A stretch of DNA of 64,000 nt from Capsicum annuum (GCF_002878395.1 NC_061115.1:51382438-51446437); one strand, 5' to 3'. Positions 11,456 through 24,160 are shown, numbered from the stretch's first letter. Notes: a model not told the origin generated them from the letters alone. Translations and numbers: made by a program.

Positions 11456-13537
11456 TGGCATATCCCAAATTTTGGTTCTTGAAAATTTCTTGACCTATGA
11501 GCTTACTACCCAGATGACTCTCCCTACAAGTCTTAAGGAGTCATTATGGTTCGTAGGACCCTAATTGTAGCCTGACCAGTGTGAATTGACCAAGTTTTTG
11601 TTATGATTATGATTGGTTCCTAACGACTCGTAAAGACTCTATACGAGTTGTATAGTCCCATCTGTAGCCAAACCAGTGTGATGCCTAAATGTTCTATCTG
11701 CCCTATGATTTGACCAAACTAATTGTAATGTCTGAGTACGAGTAGTATGGTACGACTCTTAGCCATACCAGTGTGGGTGCCCATGGATGTTGTCCAGACT
11801 ACAATTGGAGGTCACGAGTCGTAAGGTGACCCTACGAGTCATAAGGTCGCCCGTAATAACTGGGCGATAATTTTTTAGTATTTCATTAAGGACACTTTGG
11901 ATATTTCCCCTTTCCCTAAATATAACCCACAATATTAAAACCTTATTGGGACCTCATTCTCATTTATAAAGGATCACATGTGTGTTCTCATAAATTCTCT
12001 CAAGAAAGAGCATTAGGGTTGTCTCAAGGTTGATTGTCTAGAGCTTTCAAGGGCAAATTCCCTCCAAAATTGTGATCCTTTTAGGCATGTTACTCTTCCA
12101 AAAATCTTATTTTGTGAAAAGCATGTGTTTTAAATGGTTTAATTGTATGGATTTGATATGGGTTTTGACGTAGGTTGAGGGTTTTGGAATGGTTGATCCT
12201 TGAATGGTTTTCCCATGGTTTTTATGAGTTGTTCATGTTTTGAATTGAATGCTTTTGAACTAATGGAGTTCATGGGTGTGGGAATTGGAATGGGGGCCGA
12301 GGTAATCCCTCAAATTGATATTTTAGACTTGAAAATTGGTTTTGAAATTGTATTCCCTCAACCCACTTGTGTAAATGGCTGAATTGTCACTTAGTTTAAC
12401 TTACACACCTATACTATTGCATTGCATAAATGGTTAAACAATGAAAATGGATTTTGAAAGCCTTGTTGGCTATGTTTTGATTTAATGAACAAAGGGGGTC
12501 GAGGCATTACCTTAAGTTAATGGAATTATAATGGCATAATTATGGGCTTGCAAGCTAAATGGTATGACAATATTGTGGTGTGCCTTAATGTATGATTCCT
12601 TGGTTAATGAATGGGTTATATGAAAATTGTTTTTAATTGGGATTAATGGGGGGTATGTAGCTAAGCCGTGAAGGTATGGGTCTCGAATGACTTATATTGG
12701 AAACTCACATTTGCCGATGTGAGGGTTGGTCTAGATGACCGTGTGCATGATTCACACTATTGATATATTTTGTATCTAGGATTGACATGGGTTTGAGGCA
12801 TTCCCTGGTTTTCTTTGATGCATCCGGTTTGTATGGCTAACACGCACTAGGTCCCTTTCAGTAGGGGGAGATGAACTCATATAGTCCATGGGTGCCTGTT
12901 TATGCCGGTTGAGCTACATAGTCTAGGATAATATTTTACTATCATTCTAAACCTTGTTCCCTACCCCTGCATTTGCTATATATTTGTATGCATAAATGTG
13001 AACATGTACAGTGAGTTTGAAATTAAACTTTTGAATAACACTACTTTATCCTTATCTTGAGTTATATGTTAGTGCTCACCCCACTAACCATCTCTGGGAG
13101 TTGTATTCCCACACGATGCAGGGTTCGAAGGCACTTCTATTTTTTCTACATAGTGATAGGTGATCTCATAGTCAATTGTTTGTAGTGGAGTGGTAAGCTT
13201 TCATTCTCCAGAAGACTTGACCATTTCATCGGGTTTCCTTCCATAAATTAGAATTGAAGACTTCATATTTACTTTGTCATTTTCATTGTCAGGGTCTGAG
13301 GCATGTCCCGATATAGGTTGTTTTCTAGTATAGAAGCTTTGTGGATTACTGTGCACTGAGTATTAGTTGTTGACATTCTCAGACTTTGAGTTACTGTCTA
13401 CTCTATCTTGTTATAAGTTTAAAATTTATCCGTTGAGTAGTGTATCATATTTTATTTGGCTAGGCAAAAAGGGTGGTCTCTGGTCCTCGGTGGACTTGAG
13501 ATAACCACATGGCCAGGCCCTGGTTCGGGTCGTGATA
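11456..13537 (+). repeat. 3' LTR of element A (2082 bp)
   Basis: It begins TGGCATATCCC and ends GTCGTGATA, so the final C of CA is mutated, and it is followed by the TAATG duplication. It contains repeated acgagtcgtaaggt-like words at about 11510-11860, a TATAAA at about 11973, and a long R/U5 region ending ccctggttcgggtcgtga. Related full or partial copies are the 5' LTR of A and both LTRs of element C. Confidence 0.8.
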
Positions 13538-13542
13538 TAATG
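13538..13542. repeat. Target site duplication of element A, right copy (TAATG)
   Basis: It is identical to 1687-1691 and directly follows the 3' LTR. Confidence 0.8.
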
Positions 13543-15689
13543 TATGAAATTATAATGACTTGATTTTTGGTGATTTTTGTGAATTATTTATTTCTATGTG
13601 ATTTCACCATTTACCCTTCTGTGATTGCTTTGTGGTATTTCTAACGTGTGGGAATGATTGGCACAATTTTCAATGCATTCTGGTGTAATTTGTGTGAGTT
13701 TGTAGTTTTTGAAGGTTAAAAAAGATTTATGATTGACTTTGATCAATATTTATTGATCTGTGCATCGGATGGCAAAATGGACTACGCTTACAGATCCAAA
13801 ACATCAATTTTAGATTGGAATCATGGTTGGTGTCATTTTACGGCTTTTGTATCTCATTTCGATCATCGATTTGAAAAGTTGTGAAATTGGGTTTCAGAGG
13901 GTCAACTTTGTGAAAATAATGTTTTTTCAAAATTTTGGTATCATTATTGAGTCCAGAGAATCGAATTTGATAGGGTAGCATAGGTCGTTTGCATTCTCAA
14001 AATTTTGAATGAATTCCAAGGGTTCTGCAGGGACTTAAAATTCTTCAAGTCTCCACTGATGCACTATTCAGCCGGTGCATCGCTTAAGCGACACTTTGGT
14101 TGCTTAAGAGACCTGGCATCAGTCGAGGGTATCTCTTAAGTGACTCCCCTATTGCGTAAGTGGTTGTCACTTAAGCGACAGTCGGGTCACTTACGCGGTA
14201 CTCGCGTGCCAGGCGGGTATCATGAAAGCGATACCTGATCGATTAGGTGATGTCCGCTTAAGCGATTCGATGTTTACTTAAGTGATGTCTGGATAGTATT
14301 TATACGTCTTTTCATGATTTTTCACTATTTTTGACACTTGGAGCTTGGAGTTTTGAGATTTTAGGCGATTTCTTCTATTTTCAAGCTTGGGTAAGCTCCA
14401 ATCCCTATTTCAATTATTTTTCTTTGATTTTTGTCACGTAAATCTTGTTAAAACTTAATTTCAAAAGTAAAATTTGGGGATTTGGGCTTATAAGGCCTAA
14501 ATTAATAATTCTTCAATCTAAACCCCAATTTCAATCTATTTTTACTTGGGTTTTCTTCTATGGCTTCCTTTAATCATGGGTTATATCTTTTGGACTTTCG
14601 ATTTTACCCTTCTTTTCAAACATCCATTTCAAAGGTTTGTTTTTACCCGTTTCCATAAATGGACAATATGGATATTATTGGCTTTCTTTTAATGCGTAGA
14701 TTCTATATTTGTGTGTTTTAGTTGATTTTGGGTCCATTTGTGAGGGGAAAACTTCATGTTGAGGGCTTTTTGGATCAATTTTCATCATCCGAGCTAGGTT
14801 ATGACTTAACTTTCTCCAGACTGGGCTGGGTATAAAATCATGTTATAGGTGTAGAAACTAATCATGAAAATGGCGTTATGATTATTGTGTGCCCGTGTGG
14901 GGGCTGTGTTATTTTTTGGTGATTTTTGAGACATTATTTGCTATGTGTGACCGTATGCGGTCTTATATGATGTTATTGGCCTGGTAATGATATAATTAGT
15001 TGGTTTCTTGATGAAAATGTCTGAGTTGGTAGTTATGTGGTATCTAATGGCTTGTTTTTGTATATCTCACTGTATTGATTTATTGACTACATTGAGCTCA
15101 TGGACGGTTGGAATATTGAGTGGACTTTGGCTCACATGATTGGTATATTGGTTGGATTTGAAAATTCTCATTCTGGTTAGTTGTGAGAATTACATCCTCA
15201 TATCATATACATTCATGAAACATTGGTACCACTATGGAAATACTGGCTTTTTCTGACGGAAAATGTGACATCTTTAAAAACCCTCTAACGATGTATTTGT
15301 CGGAGAGAAGTTATGAATATTGGATATTGAATGTATACGGGTTGACAAACCCCTCATGGGTCCTAACTCAGGATCACAATTTGGCAGATGTATATGAAGG
15401 TTCTGCGAAAACCTCGTGCATCACATCATCATCATCATCTTTATTGCGTTTCATGCACTATGTACATTCTATGTTGTATTTTCGTTCTTGATGTGATATC
15501 TATCTATTTGTGCTTCTTTCTTGTACTTATATTTTGGTGTATGTGTGTATTGTACTATAGCCCCAGTACGACTTAGCTGACTCAAACACTACTCTTAAAG
15601 CACAGGAGGAGGCTAGGCAAAGACAGAGAAAGGGCAAGCAACAGATGCAAGATAACATTCCTATTCCTCTATATGTATATGGATGGGAG
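13543..15689 (+). mobile_element. Left part of an old LTR-like repeat interrupted by LINEs
   Basis: There is no gene here. The organisation resembles a long gypsy LTR: a weak version of the conserved box (gagaatcgaatttgat, about 13956), a cassette of reiterated acttaagcgac/gcttaag words (about 14070-14290), a TTTATAC element at about 14299, then cttggagcttggag and a T-rich leader. The matching right end seems to be at 20842-21290, which finishes with a typical LTR end. If so, the RTE and L1 LINEs inserted into this LTR. The left end is not identified; it may lie to the left of element A. Confidence 0.45.
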
Positions 15690-17270
15690 CTAATACAACA
15701 ACAACAACAACAAACCCAGTGTATTCCCACTTAGTGGGGTCTGGGGGGGGGTAAGATGTACGCAGTCCATACCTCTACCTCTGATGAAGTAGAAAGGCTG
15801 TTTCCGAAAGACCCCCGGCTCAAGTCACGAGATATCACACAAACACATAGTACAGCACAGCAGCAGATGACATAACATAGATACGGCACCCATAGGGAAT
15901 ATAAAACAGAGTAAAGCAGGATTGCAGGAATATAAAGCAGAGGAAAGCACCCAGATTCGTAATAGACATGGAACACGGAACACGAAACACTGAATACAGA
16001 ATCATAACAGGAATACACCCCCACCAATTAATTCCCTACACTAGCGACCCGAACTGGCCCTAATCCTCTGTCGTAATTCGCATCTTCCAGACCTTCCTAT
16101 CTAGGGTCATGTCCTCGGTGAGCTGTAACTGTTCCATGTCCCGCCTAATCACCTCACCCCAGTACTTCTTCGGTCTACCTCTACCCCGTCTAAAACCATC
16201 CAACGCTAGCCTCTCACACCTACGGACCGGGGCATCCATGCCCCTCCTCTTCACGTGTCCGAACCATCTCAATCGTGCTTCCCGCATCTTACACTCCACT
16301 GAAGTCACACCAACCTTCTCCCGGATAGTCTCATTCCGAACTCTATCCCCCCGGGTCAGTCCACACATCCAGCGCAACATCCGCATTTCTGCCACCTTCA
16401 TTTTTTGGATGTGGGAGTTCTTAACTGGCCAACACTCCGCTCCATACAGCAAGGCCGGACGGACTACCACCCTATAGAATTTGCCTTTGAGCTTGGGCGA
16501 TACCTTCTTATCACACAGCACCCCCGATGCGAGTTTCCACTTCATCCATCCCGCCCCAATACGGTGCGAGACATCCTCGTCAATCTCACCGTTACTCTGG
16601 ATCACGGACCCGAGATACTTGAACTTATCCCTCTTCCCTACCTCCTGTGCTTCTAGCCTCACTACTACCTCATTCTCCCGCCTCACGTCATTAAACTTAC
16701 ATTCCACATACTCTGTCTTGGTTCTGCTCACCCTGAACCCTTTAGACTCCAGAGTTTGCCTCCACAACTCTAATTTGTCATTCACACCCCGTCGAGTCTC
16801 ATCTATCAGGACTACATCGTCTGCAAAAAGCATACACCACGGCACCTCCCCTTGGATACGCCGCGTCAACACATCCATTACTAACGCAAACAAAAAGGGA
16901 CTAAGAGTAGATCCCTGATGCAATCCTGTCAGGACAGTGAAATGCTCTGAGTCTCCTCCCGCCGTCCTCACCTGGGTTTTCGCTCCCTCATACATATCCT
17001 TAATTACTCGTATATATGCCTACGGTACTCCACTCACCTCCAAGCATCTCCAAAGCACTTCCCTGGGGACTTTGTCGTACGCCTTTTCCAGGTCGATGAA
17101 CACCATGTGCAGATCCTTCTTCCTCTCCCTATACTGCTCCACCAACCTCCGTACCAGGTGGATTGCCTCCGTCGTCGAGCGGCCGGGCATAAATCCGAAC
17201 TGGTTTTCCGAAATAGACACTATCCGTCTCAGCCTCACCTCTAATAGTACTGGCAAATCCATGCCATTCA
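15690..17270 (-). mobile_element. 5'-truncated RTE-clade non-LTR retrotransposon, copy 1
   Basis: The element reads on the minus strand. Its 3' end carries a short trinucleotide tail, seen on the plus strand as (ACA)n at about 15694-15713, a hallmark of RTE elements, which lack poly(A). About 370 bp of 3' untranslated sequence precede the reverse transcriptase frame (16060 to about 17265). The 5' end is lost: homology to RTE protein stops near 17250-17270, where the EN start of an L1 LINE on the other strand follows. The shared part is nearly identical to copy 2 at 29029-29958, so this family moved relatively recently. Confidence 0.8.
16060..17265 (-). pseudogene. RTE reverse transcriptase, C-terminal two thirds, one in-frame stop
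   Basis: The frame reads, from the truncated N side, [19 protein letters not shown], then [18 protein letters not shown], a single TAG where a codon is expected (about 17020-17022), then [29 protein letters not shown], the catalytic box FADDV (about 16820), and the C-terminal segment [20 protein letters not shown] ending at 16060. This is the RT of plant RTE LINEs, which copies the element RNA at the nicked target. The N-terminal AP endonuclease and early RT are missing through 5' truncation. Apart from the stop the frame is clean, showing little decay. An intact helper element elsewhere would have mobilised it. Confidence 0.85.
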
Positions 17271-17275
17271 ACCCT

Positions 17276-20200
17276 CCATGATCATATCTACATGGAATAT
17301 TAGGGGCTTGAATCAAGCCCACAAGCAGAAGGAGGTAAAACTTTTTCTTGCTAAACATAAGGTAGATTTCTTTGGCTGTTTGAAAACTAGAGTCAAGGAA
17401 CATCTTATACAAAAAAAGAAAGTGGCTAATGGGTAGAATATTTGTACAAATCACAAGTATAATCAGAATGGTAGAATATGGCTTGTCTGGAAATCTCATC
17501 TTTACGTTACTATTCTTGATGTCAAGGAGCAATATATTCATAGTTTAATGGAAAATCCTGGTAGTCAGATGTCACTATATGTCATAGTGGTTTATGCTAC
17601 TTCATTATAGAGAGAACTCATAGAGTGAGTTAACTCAGGTGAATCTACAGCTACAAAAACCATGGATTTTATGTGGAGATTTTAATAATGTGCTTAGCTT
17701 TGAAGATAGAATAGGTTCTGCAGTAACACAATAGGAAATTCAGGGCTTCCAGGGTTTTCTAGATGCAATGAAACTCACTCTCATTAGGAGTACGGGATAT
17801 CATTTCACATAGTATAACAAACAGTCAGCTGATAGAAGAGTCTATAGCAAGATTGATTGGGCATTGGGAGATTTTCATTGAATCCAACAGTTGGGGCATG
17901 TAGAGGCTGATTAGGCAAACCCCTCAGTCTCAGATCATACTACCATTATCATCATCTGTAAGCAACACATTACCCTCCACCCCAAGACTTTCAAGTTCTT
18001 TACTCATATCATGAAGCACTAAGATTTTGATGTGATTCTGCAAAGAGTATGGAACCAAGAGAAGGATACAAGTGTTGTTGTGAATGTCTAAAGTAAGCTT
18101 AAGCAACTCAAGTTGCAGTTGAAAGACCTCAATACTTATTTTGCTTCTTATAAGAAGCATTTAAGTGTATCCAGAGAAAAGATTGATATTATTCAATCTC
18201 AACTAAAGGGGCAGGTTTTAAATGCCGATTTATGTGCTGAAAACAAATAATACCATGGCATTGAGAAGTGGAGCATTATTGAGGAGAAAGTACTTAGACA
18301 AAAAGCTAGAGGTTTATAGGTTGAATGTGGTAATTCCAATAAGTACTTAGACAAAAAGCTAGAGGTTTATAGGTTGAATGTGGTAATTCCAATACAGGGT
18401 ACCTCCATGCCCAATAGAAGATCAGAACTTCCCATAATTCTATTACCTCCATTTATATTGAGGTAAGAGTGAATCTTACAGAACCTCTATAGATGGAACA
18501 AGAATTCATCTGTCTTTACTATTCTTATGGGAACTTACATTATGGACTTACCATGCCTGAATACTAAGATAGTCAAGGCAGGTGTGTATATTTAACAATA
18601 CAACAACAGAGAGACTTGATAAGAGAGGTGACTAATGAAGATATCATAGCAGCTATGAAGATGATGACTAAAGATAAGGCCCCTGGGGCAGATGGATTTC
18701 CTATTAAGTTCTTTACAAAAAATTGGGACCCGGTAAAAATTGACATTTCTGACTACCGTGCATTAATTTTTCAGACTAGCAAGATTTGGCCTGCAATAAA
18801 TATCACTGTTGTTACCCCCATTCCTAAGGTCCCATACCCTACCAAGGTCAAGAAATGTAGACATATGACATGTTGTACCACACTATATAAGATAATTTCT
18901 AAGGTGCTCACAAATAGGCTCAAAACTGTGATATCAGAACTAGTCAGTAGCTCTCAATCAACTTTTATAGAAGGAAGGAGCATAATTTATAATATCCTAT
19001 TAAGTCATGAGATTTTCAAGAGTTACATAAGGAAATGGATTTCTCCTAGATGTGTGCTAAAAGTGGACTTGAGGGAGGCTTATGACACCTTGGAATGAAC
19101 ATTCTTGAAGAAGCTATTAATTGATATGGGATTTCCTGCTAAATTTTTGGAGTGGATAATGAAATGTATTACCACTGAGTCCTATTCTTAATTGATGAAT
19201 GAAGGTCTCATGAAACATTTTAAAGCCAAAAGAGGAATAAGACAGAGAAATCCTGTGTCTCCGTACCTTTTTGTCCTTGCCATGGAATACTTGGAAAGAG
19301 AATAAAAGCAATGGCTAAAAATAATGATTTCAATTATCACCTAAAATGCTGGAAATTAGGTAGTACTCACATCTGCTTTGCAAATGATTTCTTAATGTAC
19401 TGTGGAGCTGACGTTTTATCAGTGCAAATGTTGAGTGCTGCTTTCCTAAAAAAATTTGGTGCATCAAGGTTGCAGGCTAACCTTAATAAAAGCTCTCTCT
19501 ACATAGTTGGTGTTGCTGAACATACTAAGAGGGATATACTGAAAGAATTGGGATTTGCTGAGGGGAAACTTCCATTTAGATACTTAGGGGTTCCCTTAGC
19601 TGCTAGGAAACTACATATATCCCAGTATGTACAAAAATAGAAAAAATTACAGCAAATATCGCTTGTTGGTCTGAAAAAATGCTCTCTTCTGCAAGAAGGG
19701 TGCAACTCATAAAATCAGTGCTCTTTGGGGTGCAAGCCTACTAGGTATAAATATTTTTCTTACCTAAAAAAGTCATTAAATTAATAGAACAACTGTGTAG
19801 AACATATCTGTGGACTGGTCAAATATCAGTCTCGAAGAAAGCTTTGGTTTTCTAGGAATCAGTATGTAAACCTTTGGTTGCTGGGGGTTTAAACATTGCT
19901 AACTTGTGCTTATGGAATAACGCAATAGTCTTAAAGCAATTGTGGAATGTATTAAAAAGGAAAGATTGTTTGTGGATCAAATGGATTCATGGATACTACA
20001 CCAAGAATAGACATCTAGAAGATATCCCAATAACTTAGAATACATCTTGGGTTATCAGGAAAATATTAGAGGCAAGGAATTGGATTATACAAAGTCCTAT
20101 GAAGACCGGTGGCTTGCAGACAGTCTTTGCTAGTGTGATGTAAATAGAGTCCTTCTCCATTCAAAAGATGTACACTTTGCTGATGCCTCGGTATCCACGA

Positions 20201-20841
20201 GTTGCTTGGAAGAACCTTGCATTACATAAGATCCACCCTCAATTCAAATTCATATTGTGGTTAGTTGTTCAAAGTAGGCTAACAACAGTGCCTAGACTGC
20301 TCAAGTTTGGTGTTCAGGTTCCTATAGACTGCACTTTCTATGGACAAGCACTAGAATCTTTTGAGTACTTGTTCTTTGAATGTGTGGTGACTAATGCTCT
20401 ATGGCAAAGGGTTTGCGTATAGCTGGGCTTCCGGAGGGCAGTACAAGATTGGAATTATGAACTGCAATGGATTAATACACTTGCAAAGAGCAAAATTGGT
20501 ATAGTTAAGATTTCAACAGTCGTCTTTTCTATGATCCTTGCACTAATATCGAGGGAGAGGAACACTAGCAGATTCCATCGTAAAAGAATGAACATAGACA
20601 TAGTGCTTAAGGAGGTGATTCAGCATGTCCATATTAGAGGCAGGAACATTTTTAAGTGGCAAACTCCACTCAAGCTACTTAATGTATACCCTTAGACTTG
20701 AATGATGCAATAGTGATAGTCTATTGATGTTGGTATATGATTATTCTTAGCGATAGATGTAGTTCTAGTGGTTTAGAGACAACAGTCGATTCTTGACTGT
20801 TCTAATATGATTGTAAATATTTTTTGGTCATCAATGAAAAT
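17276..20841 (+). mobile_element. L1-type LINE, degenerate (EN-RT-zf-RVT)
   Basis: ORF2 starts at the endonuclease with [18 protein letters not shown] (about 17282), followed by an EN tail with SDHTT (about 17930). The RT follows, with KDKAPGADGFPIKFF (about 18670), LKVDLREAYDTLE (about 19060) and GIRQRNPVSPYLF (about 19230), then FANDF in place of FADDL (about 19378), and LPFRYLGVPLA (about 19570). A C-terminal zf-RVT-like region lies at 20200-20430. The 3' end is taken near aatgaaaatcc at 20841. Multiple stops and frameshifts make it a pseudogene. ORF1 is absent, so the copy is 5'-truncated or its 5' end was replaced by the RTE junction. No clear target duplication was found. Confidence 0.8.
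18289..18394 (+). repeat. Exact 53-bp tandem duplication inside the L1 LINE
   Basis: The 53-bp unit that starts agtacttagacaaaaagct occurs twice back to back (18289-18341 and 18342-18394) without a mismatch. The length is not a multiple of three, so it would shift the frame. It is much younger than the surrounding degenerate LINE, or it is an assembly artefact. Confidence 0.85.
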
Positions 20842-21290
20842 CCAAGTGACGGTGTGGGCTTTTCATTTAAGACATTTTCTGATTGTAGGTGATGTGTCCA
20901 TAATGTGTATTTTATATGCTTTATTTTTTACTTTGTTCGATCGGTCTATGCTTTCAGGGTTGATCTACTACCTTTTCTTATCTAGTTTATGTCTTGTTTT
21001 GTCTTCAGAGACAAATTATGATCCTTTTTGGACTATCAGTTGTATATTTTGATTTCGAGATGTATTTAGTTTGTTCTTACACTATGATACCGGATTTTGA
21101 GGTGATCTATGGTATTGTTGGTATGTATATCCTGCTATTATTGTAATTGTGTGGTTCTACTTCGTTCAAGAAGCCGTATCTTGGGTTTTGGTATTGTTTT
21201 CTCATTTTATATCAGTTCGGGTAATAAACTTACTTGTCAAGTCTTGTCGCGACAAATGCCATTATGATCATTGGTTTTTGGATCATGACA
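20842..21290 (+). mobile_element. Right part of an old LTR-like repeat
   Basis: It ends with a run typical of gypsy LTR 3' ends: cttgtcgcgacaaatgcc, then tttttggatcatgaca at 21290. Elements A and C end with the closely similar tcatgaca/tcgtgata. It is probably the continuation of 13543-15689 beyond the inserted LINEs. The open frames in it are short and without family resemblance. Confidence 0.45.
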
Positions 21291-22789
21291 GAAATCAATA
21301 TGTAAGATATAAAAATAATGTATTTTTATTAATGAATTTTAGTGTATAAAAAAGGTGTAAAGTTTGCTTAGTGTGGTTTTATTTAACAAATCATGTTTAA
21401 ATCACTTTATAATATATCTAATTCACTAAATGATATTCCTTATTGAGATCTCATTGTATGTAATTCATATTAAAACTAGTAATAAGATAACTTATCGTGG
21501 GAATTTATATGTAAAATAATGATCACTTAATTTATAGACATTACATATTGTCACTATTTATAGTTAAAGAGGTAGTACATTTTACATCTGTGAAATTTAT
21601 TTATAATATACCATCTTTACATTCGTTTTAACCAATCAAGTTTAAATCTATTAGTATAACAATGACATATACCAAATAATTTTAATTTTTGAAGTTTTAG
21701 TCTATGGAATTGATATGTGAAATACTAAACGTAGATGATTTATTCTTATTAATGTTTTTAGTGTATAAAAATGGAACAAAATCTAATATCCATAATTTAG
21801 TTTAACCAATGCTATCAACGCATATGATTCATACAAAATCTGATTCCTCTTAATGTGATTCGTACAACTGTGAAATCAACACATATGTAGTACATATAAT
21901 CAAATTCAAGAAAAAAAAATTGATAAAGAAAATAAAATTTAAACCCCAAAAAGTTTGATAAAGAAAATTCTAGAATTGTTTGAGATACGTCAAGGTTGAT
22001 ACAAAAACAATACCCCAAAAAGCTTGATGTTTTTCATGCGAATGAATAAAAAAAAAATGAGTATAATTAAGAAGAAGAAATGTGTGAGAATAGCAAAAGA
22101 ATATTATTCCAATAAAGTTATTTAAAAAAACATGTAATTTTTTGAAAAAGGTAAAAATCATAATAAATGAATATATATTATATTGATCATATTTTACTCC
22201 TGCCATAATTATCAATACATTTATTTAAGAGACATTTAATACTAAACACTACAAAAAAGGAGTTAATTGTAGTTAAAAATATTTTTTCAATTTTTTTTTA
22301 AAATAAATAAATAAACTTTTTTTAACAAAATGCTACAACTTGCAATTAAAATCTTAATAAATAATTATTTAAAAGTATTGCGACAACTTGCAATAAATAA
22401 TCTAATAAATGTGTATGGAATAATTTTCTCTTTTTTATATAGGGAGAATTTCATAAGTAACAAACTTAAGCCTATAATTAGGGGCTTCATAGCAACTATT
22501 TCATAATTACCTGAAATTAGCAACTTGTATTTTGTATTTTAGACACTTTTTTGCTACTAAAATACATATACAACGAGATTTACTGTCCTTTTTTTACTCA
22601 AATCAATTGAGTTAAATAAGAAATAATTACCCATGCATTTAAAACAGTAATTTTTTTTGCATAAATTACATTATTAAATTACTCTATTTAAAGCAGTAAA
22701 TTTCTTTTCCATAAATTACTCTTGTTTAAAGGATTTCTTTTCCAAATCAAACTCTTTTTTGCTATTTTAATTTCTTTTACTTTTTAAAA
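21291..22789. other. AT-rich gene-free spacer
   Basis: No gene is seen. The phrase tattaatg(a/t)(a/t)tttagtgtataaaaa occurs near 21327 and again near 21745, followed each time by a taacaaatc/aaccaatc-like stretch, which suggests a degenerate internal duplication of about 0.4 kb. A possible terminal repeat of a nonautonomous DNA element (gggagaatttcataagtaac, about 22442) has no partner in the window. Confidence 0.4.
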
Positions 22790-23150
22790 TTTTTCATTCC
22801 ACTTTTTTTCTCTCTTCTTTTTTTCGTTCCTTTTTCATTTTTTCTTTGTTTTTTTTTTGTTTTTTTTTTTTTTTTCTTTTTTCTTTTTCTATTTTCATTT
22901 TCTTCTTTTTTTCTATCTTTATTTTTTTATTTCTCTCCTTTTTTACTTTTATTTTTACTTTTCTATTTTTAGCTTCTATTTCTCTTTTTTTTTTTCACTT
23001 TTTTTTGGATTTTTATTTTTTATTTTTTTCTATTTTGTTATTTTTTCTCCTTTTTTTACTCTTATATGTCTAGATTTTATTTTTCTTTCTGTTTCTTTTT
23101 AATTATTATTTTAATTTTTTTTCTTTTGGGTTCTATTTTATATATATTTT
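22790..23150 (+). repeat. T-rich polypyrimidine tract
   Basis: About 350 bp are made almost only of T with scattered C and A, in runs such as ttttttcttttttc. The two long translated frames across it (mostly Phe, Leu and Ser) are composition artefacts and not genes. Confidence 0.85.
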
Positions 23151-23282
23151 TTAATTTTCAAAAAATGCTACGTCGAGCACAAGTTATGGATGACAATGAA
23201 AACACCACAGTCATTTATTGTATTTGTATTCGGACCATTATATATATTTTATATTCATTGATACAATTGTATTCATGTTTCA

Positions 23283-23408
23283 TAGTCTGCACTTGTATTG
23301 TATGTATTTTATAATTTGCACTTCTATTTGTATTTTATAGTTCTCACTTGTATTTGTATTTTATAGTTCGCACTATCATTTATATTTTATAATTCGCACT
23401 TGTATTTG
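23283..23408 (+). repeat. Minisatellite, about five units of 26-29 bp
   Basis: Imperfect units share (t)gcacttgtatttgtatttta and tagttc, ending with a partial copy at 23395-23408. It is noncoding. Confidence 0.75.
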
Positions 23409-24160
23409 AATGGATTGTTTTATATTTATATTTTATTATTGACTGCATATTATATTTTATTTGTTATTTTATTTTATTTGTATTTTATTTTTATTTTATT
23501 TTCATCGACACACTTGTATTTTTAAAAAAATATTTTATAGTATTTATATTAAAAATCAAGAAGGGATATGTTCAGAAAGAAAACCATCAATTCATATAGT
23601 GCTTATGGGTTTAAGGGTCACAATAGACGTTTATGTAGGAAATATCGCAAATGATACATTTTAAAATATTTGTTGTGATGTGATTAATTCTTCAATAACA
23701 ATTATGTTTCATATATTAAATATGTTACAGTTACGGTTTCAGTATTAGCATATGTTACAGTTATGGTTTCACATATACATATTCAAAAGTATACAAAATA
23801 CATAGACATACAGATCTACATATGTATTTACAGTACAAAAAAATACATATATATCTGCATATGTATTTACAAAAATACATAGTTGACCCATATGTATATA
23901 TACACATATAGGACACAAATCTGTATAACAAAAAGGACAACTATATACATATATATATAGAGACAATCAAAAAATACATAATATATATCTTAAACAGTAA
24001 AAAATATAAATAAATACACATGTTACCCTCTAGAATGAGATAGAACAGTTTAAATACAAATTCAACACCGTATAAAAATACATATGAATTTGCATTGTGA
24101 ATACAAAATACAAATATATGTATATGCCCCAAAAAATTTATATACAACCAAGTTTATATA
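23409..24160. other. AT-rich spacer before the pararetrovirus
   Basis: There is no recognisable gene. Reiterated acatatgtatttaca-like words (about 23810-24130) grade into the microsatellite that follows. Confidence 0.5.

Larger units (their letters stand above)
1692..13537 (+). mobile_element. Chromovirus-type Ty3/gypsy retrotransposon A, complete outline, defective
   Basis: The outline is 5' LTR (1692-1892 plus 5683-6501), primer binding site, gag, pol (protease, RT, RNase H, integrase, chromodomain-type C terminus), polypurine tract and 3' LTR (11456-13537), all flanked by TAATG. The order RT-RNase H-integrase defines Ty3/gypsy. The integrase tail with LKVSPMKG-like and KLSPR motifs and the final EATWKVEEKMKSKYPFLFP-like end match the Tekay/Del chromovirus group. 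There are many in-frame stops, so it cannot move by itself. Element B is nested in its 5' LTR. The two LTRs differ clearly, so it is not young. Confidence 0.85.

Noticed and set aside
15234..15491. Open frame of 85 codons with a His/Ser run
   Set aside because: It lies in LTR-like DNA. The run comes from a (CAT)n microsatellite, and no homology is recognised.
16109..16918. Plus-strand open frames of 122 and 145 codons
   Set aside because: They are shadows of the minus-strand RTE reverse transcriptase; the same shadow appears over the second RTE copy at 29453-29821, and neither resembles a protein family.
22440..22480. Terminal repeat of a DNA transposon (gggagaatttcataagtaac)
   Set aside because: No inverted partner was found between 22480 and 24240, so element ends cannot be supported.
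22846..23102. Two overlapping open frames of 75-81 codons, almost all Phe, Leu, Ser and Tyr
   Set aside because: They lie in a T-rich tract, where stops are rare in those frames. Composition alone explains them.
23283..23408. Possible CRISPR-like array
   Set aside because: This is a plant genome, and the units are contiguous imperfect AT-rich minisatellite copies without unique spacers.
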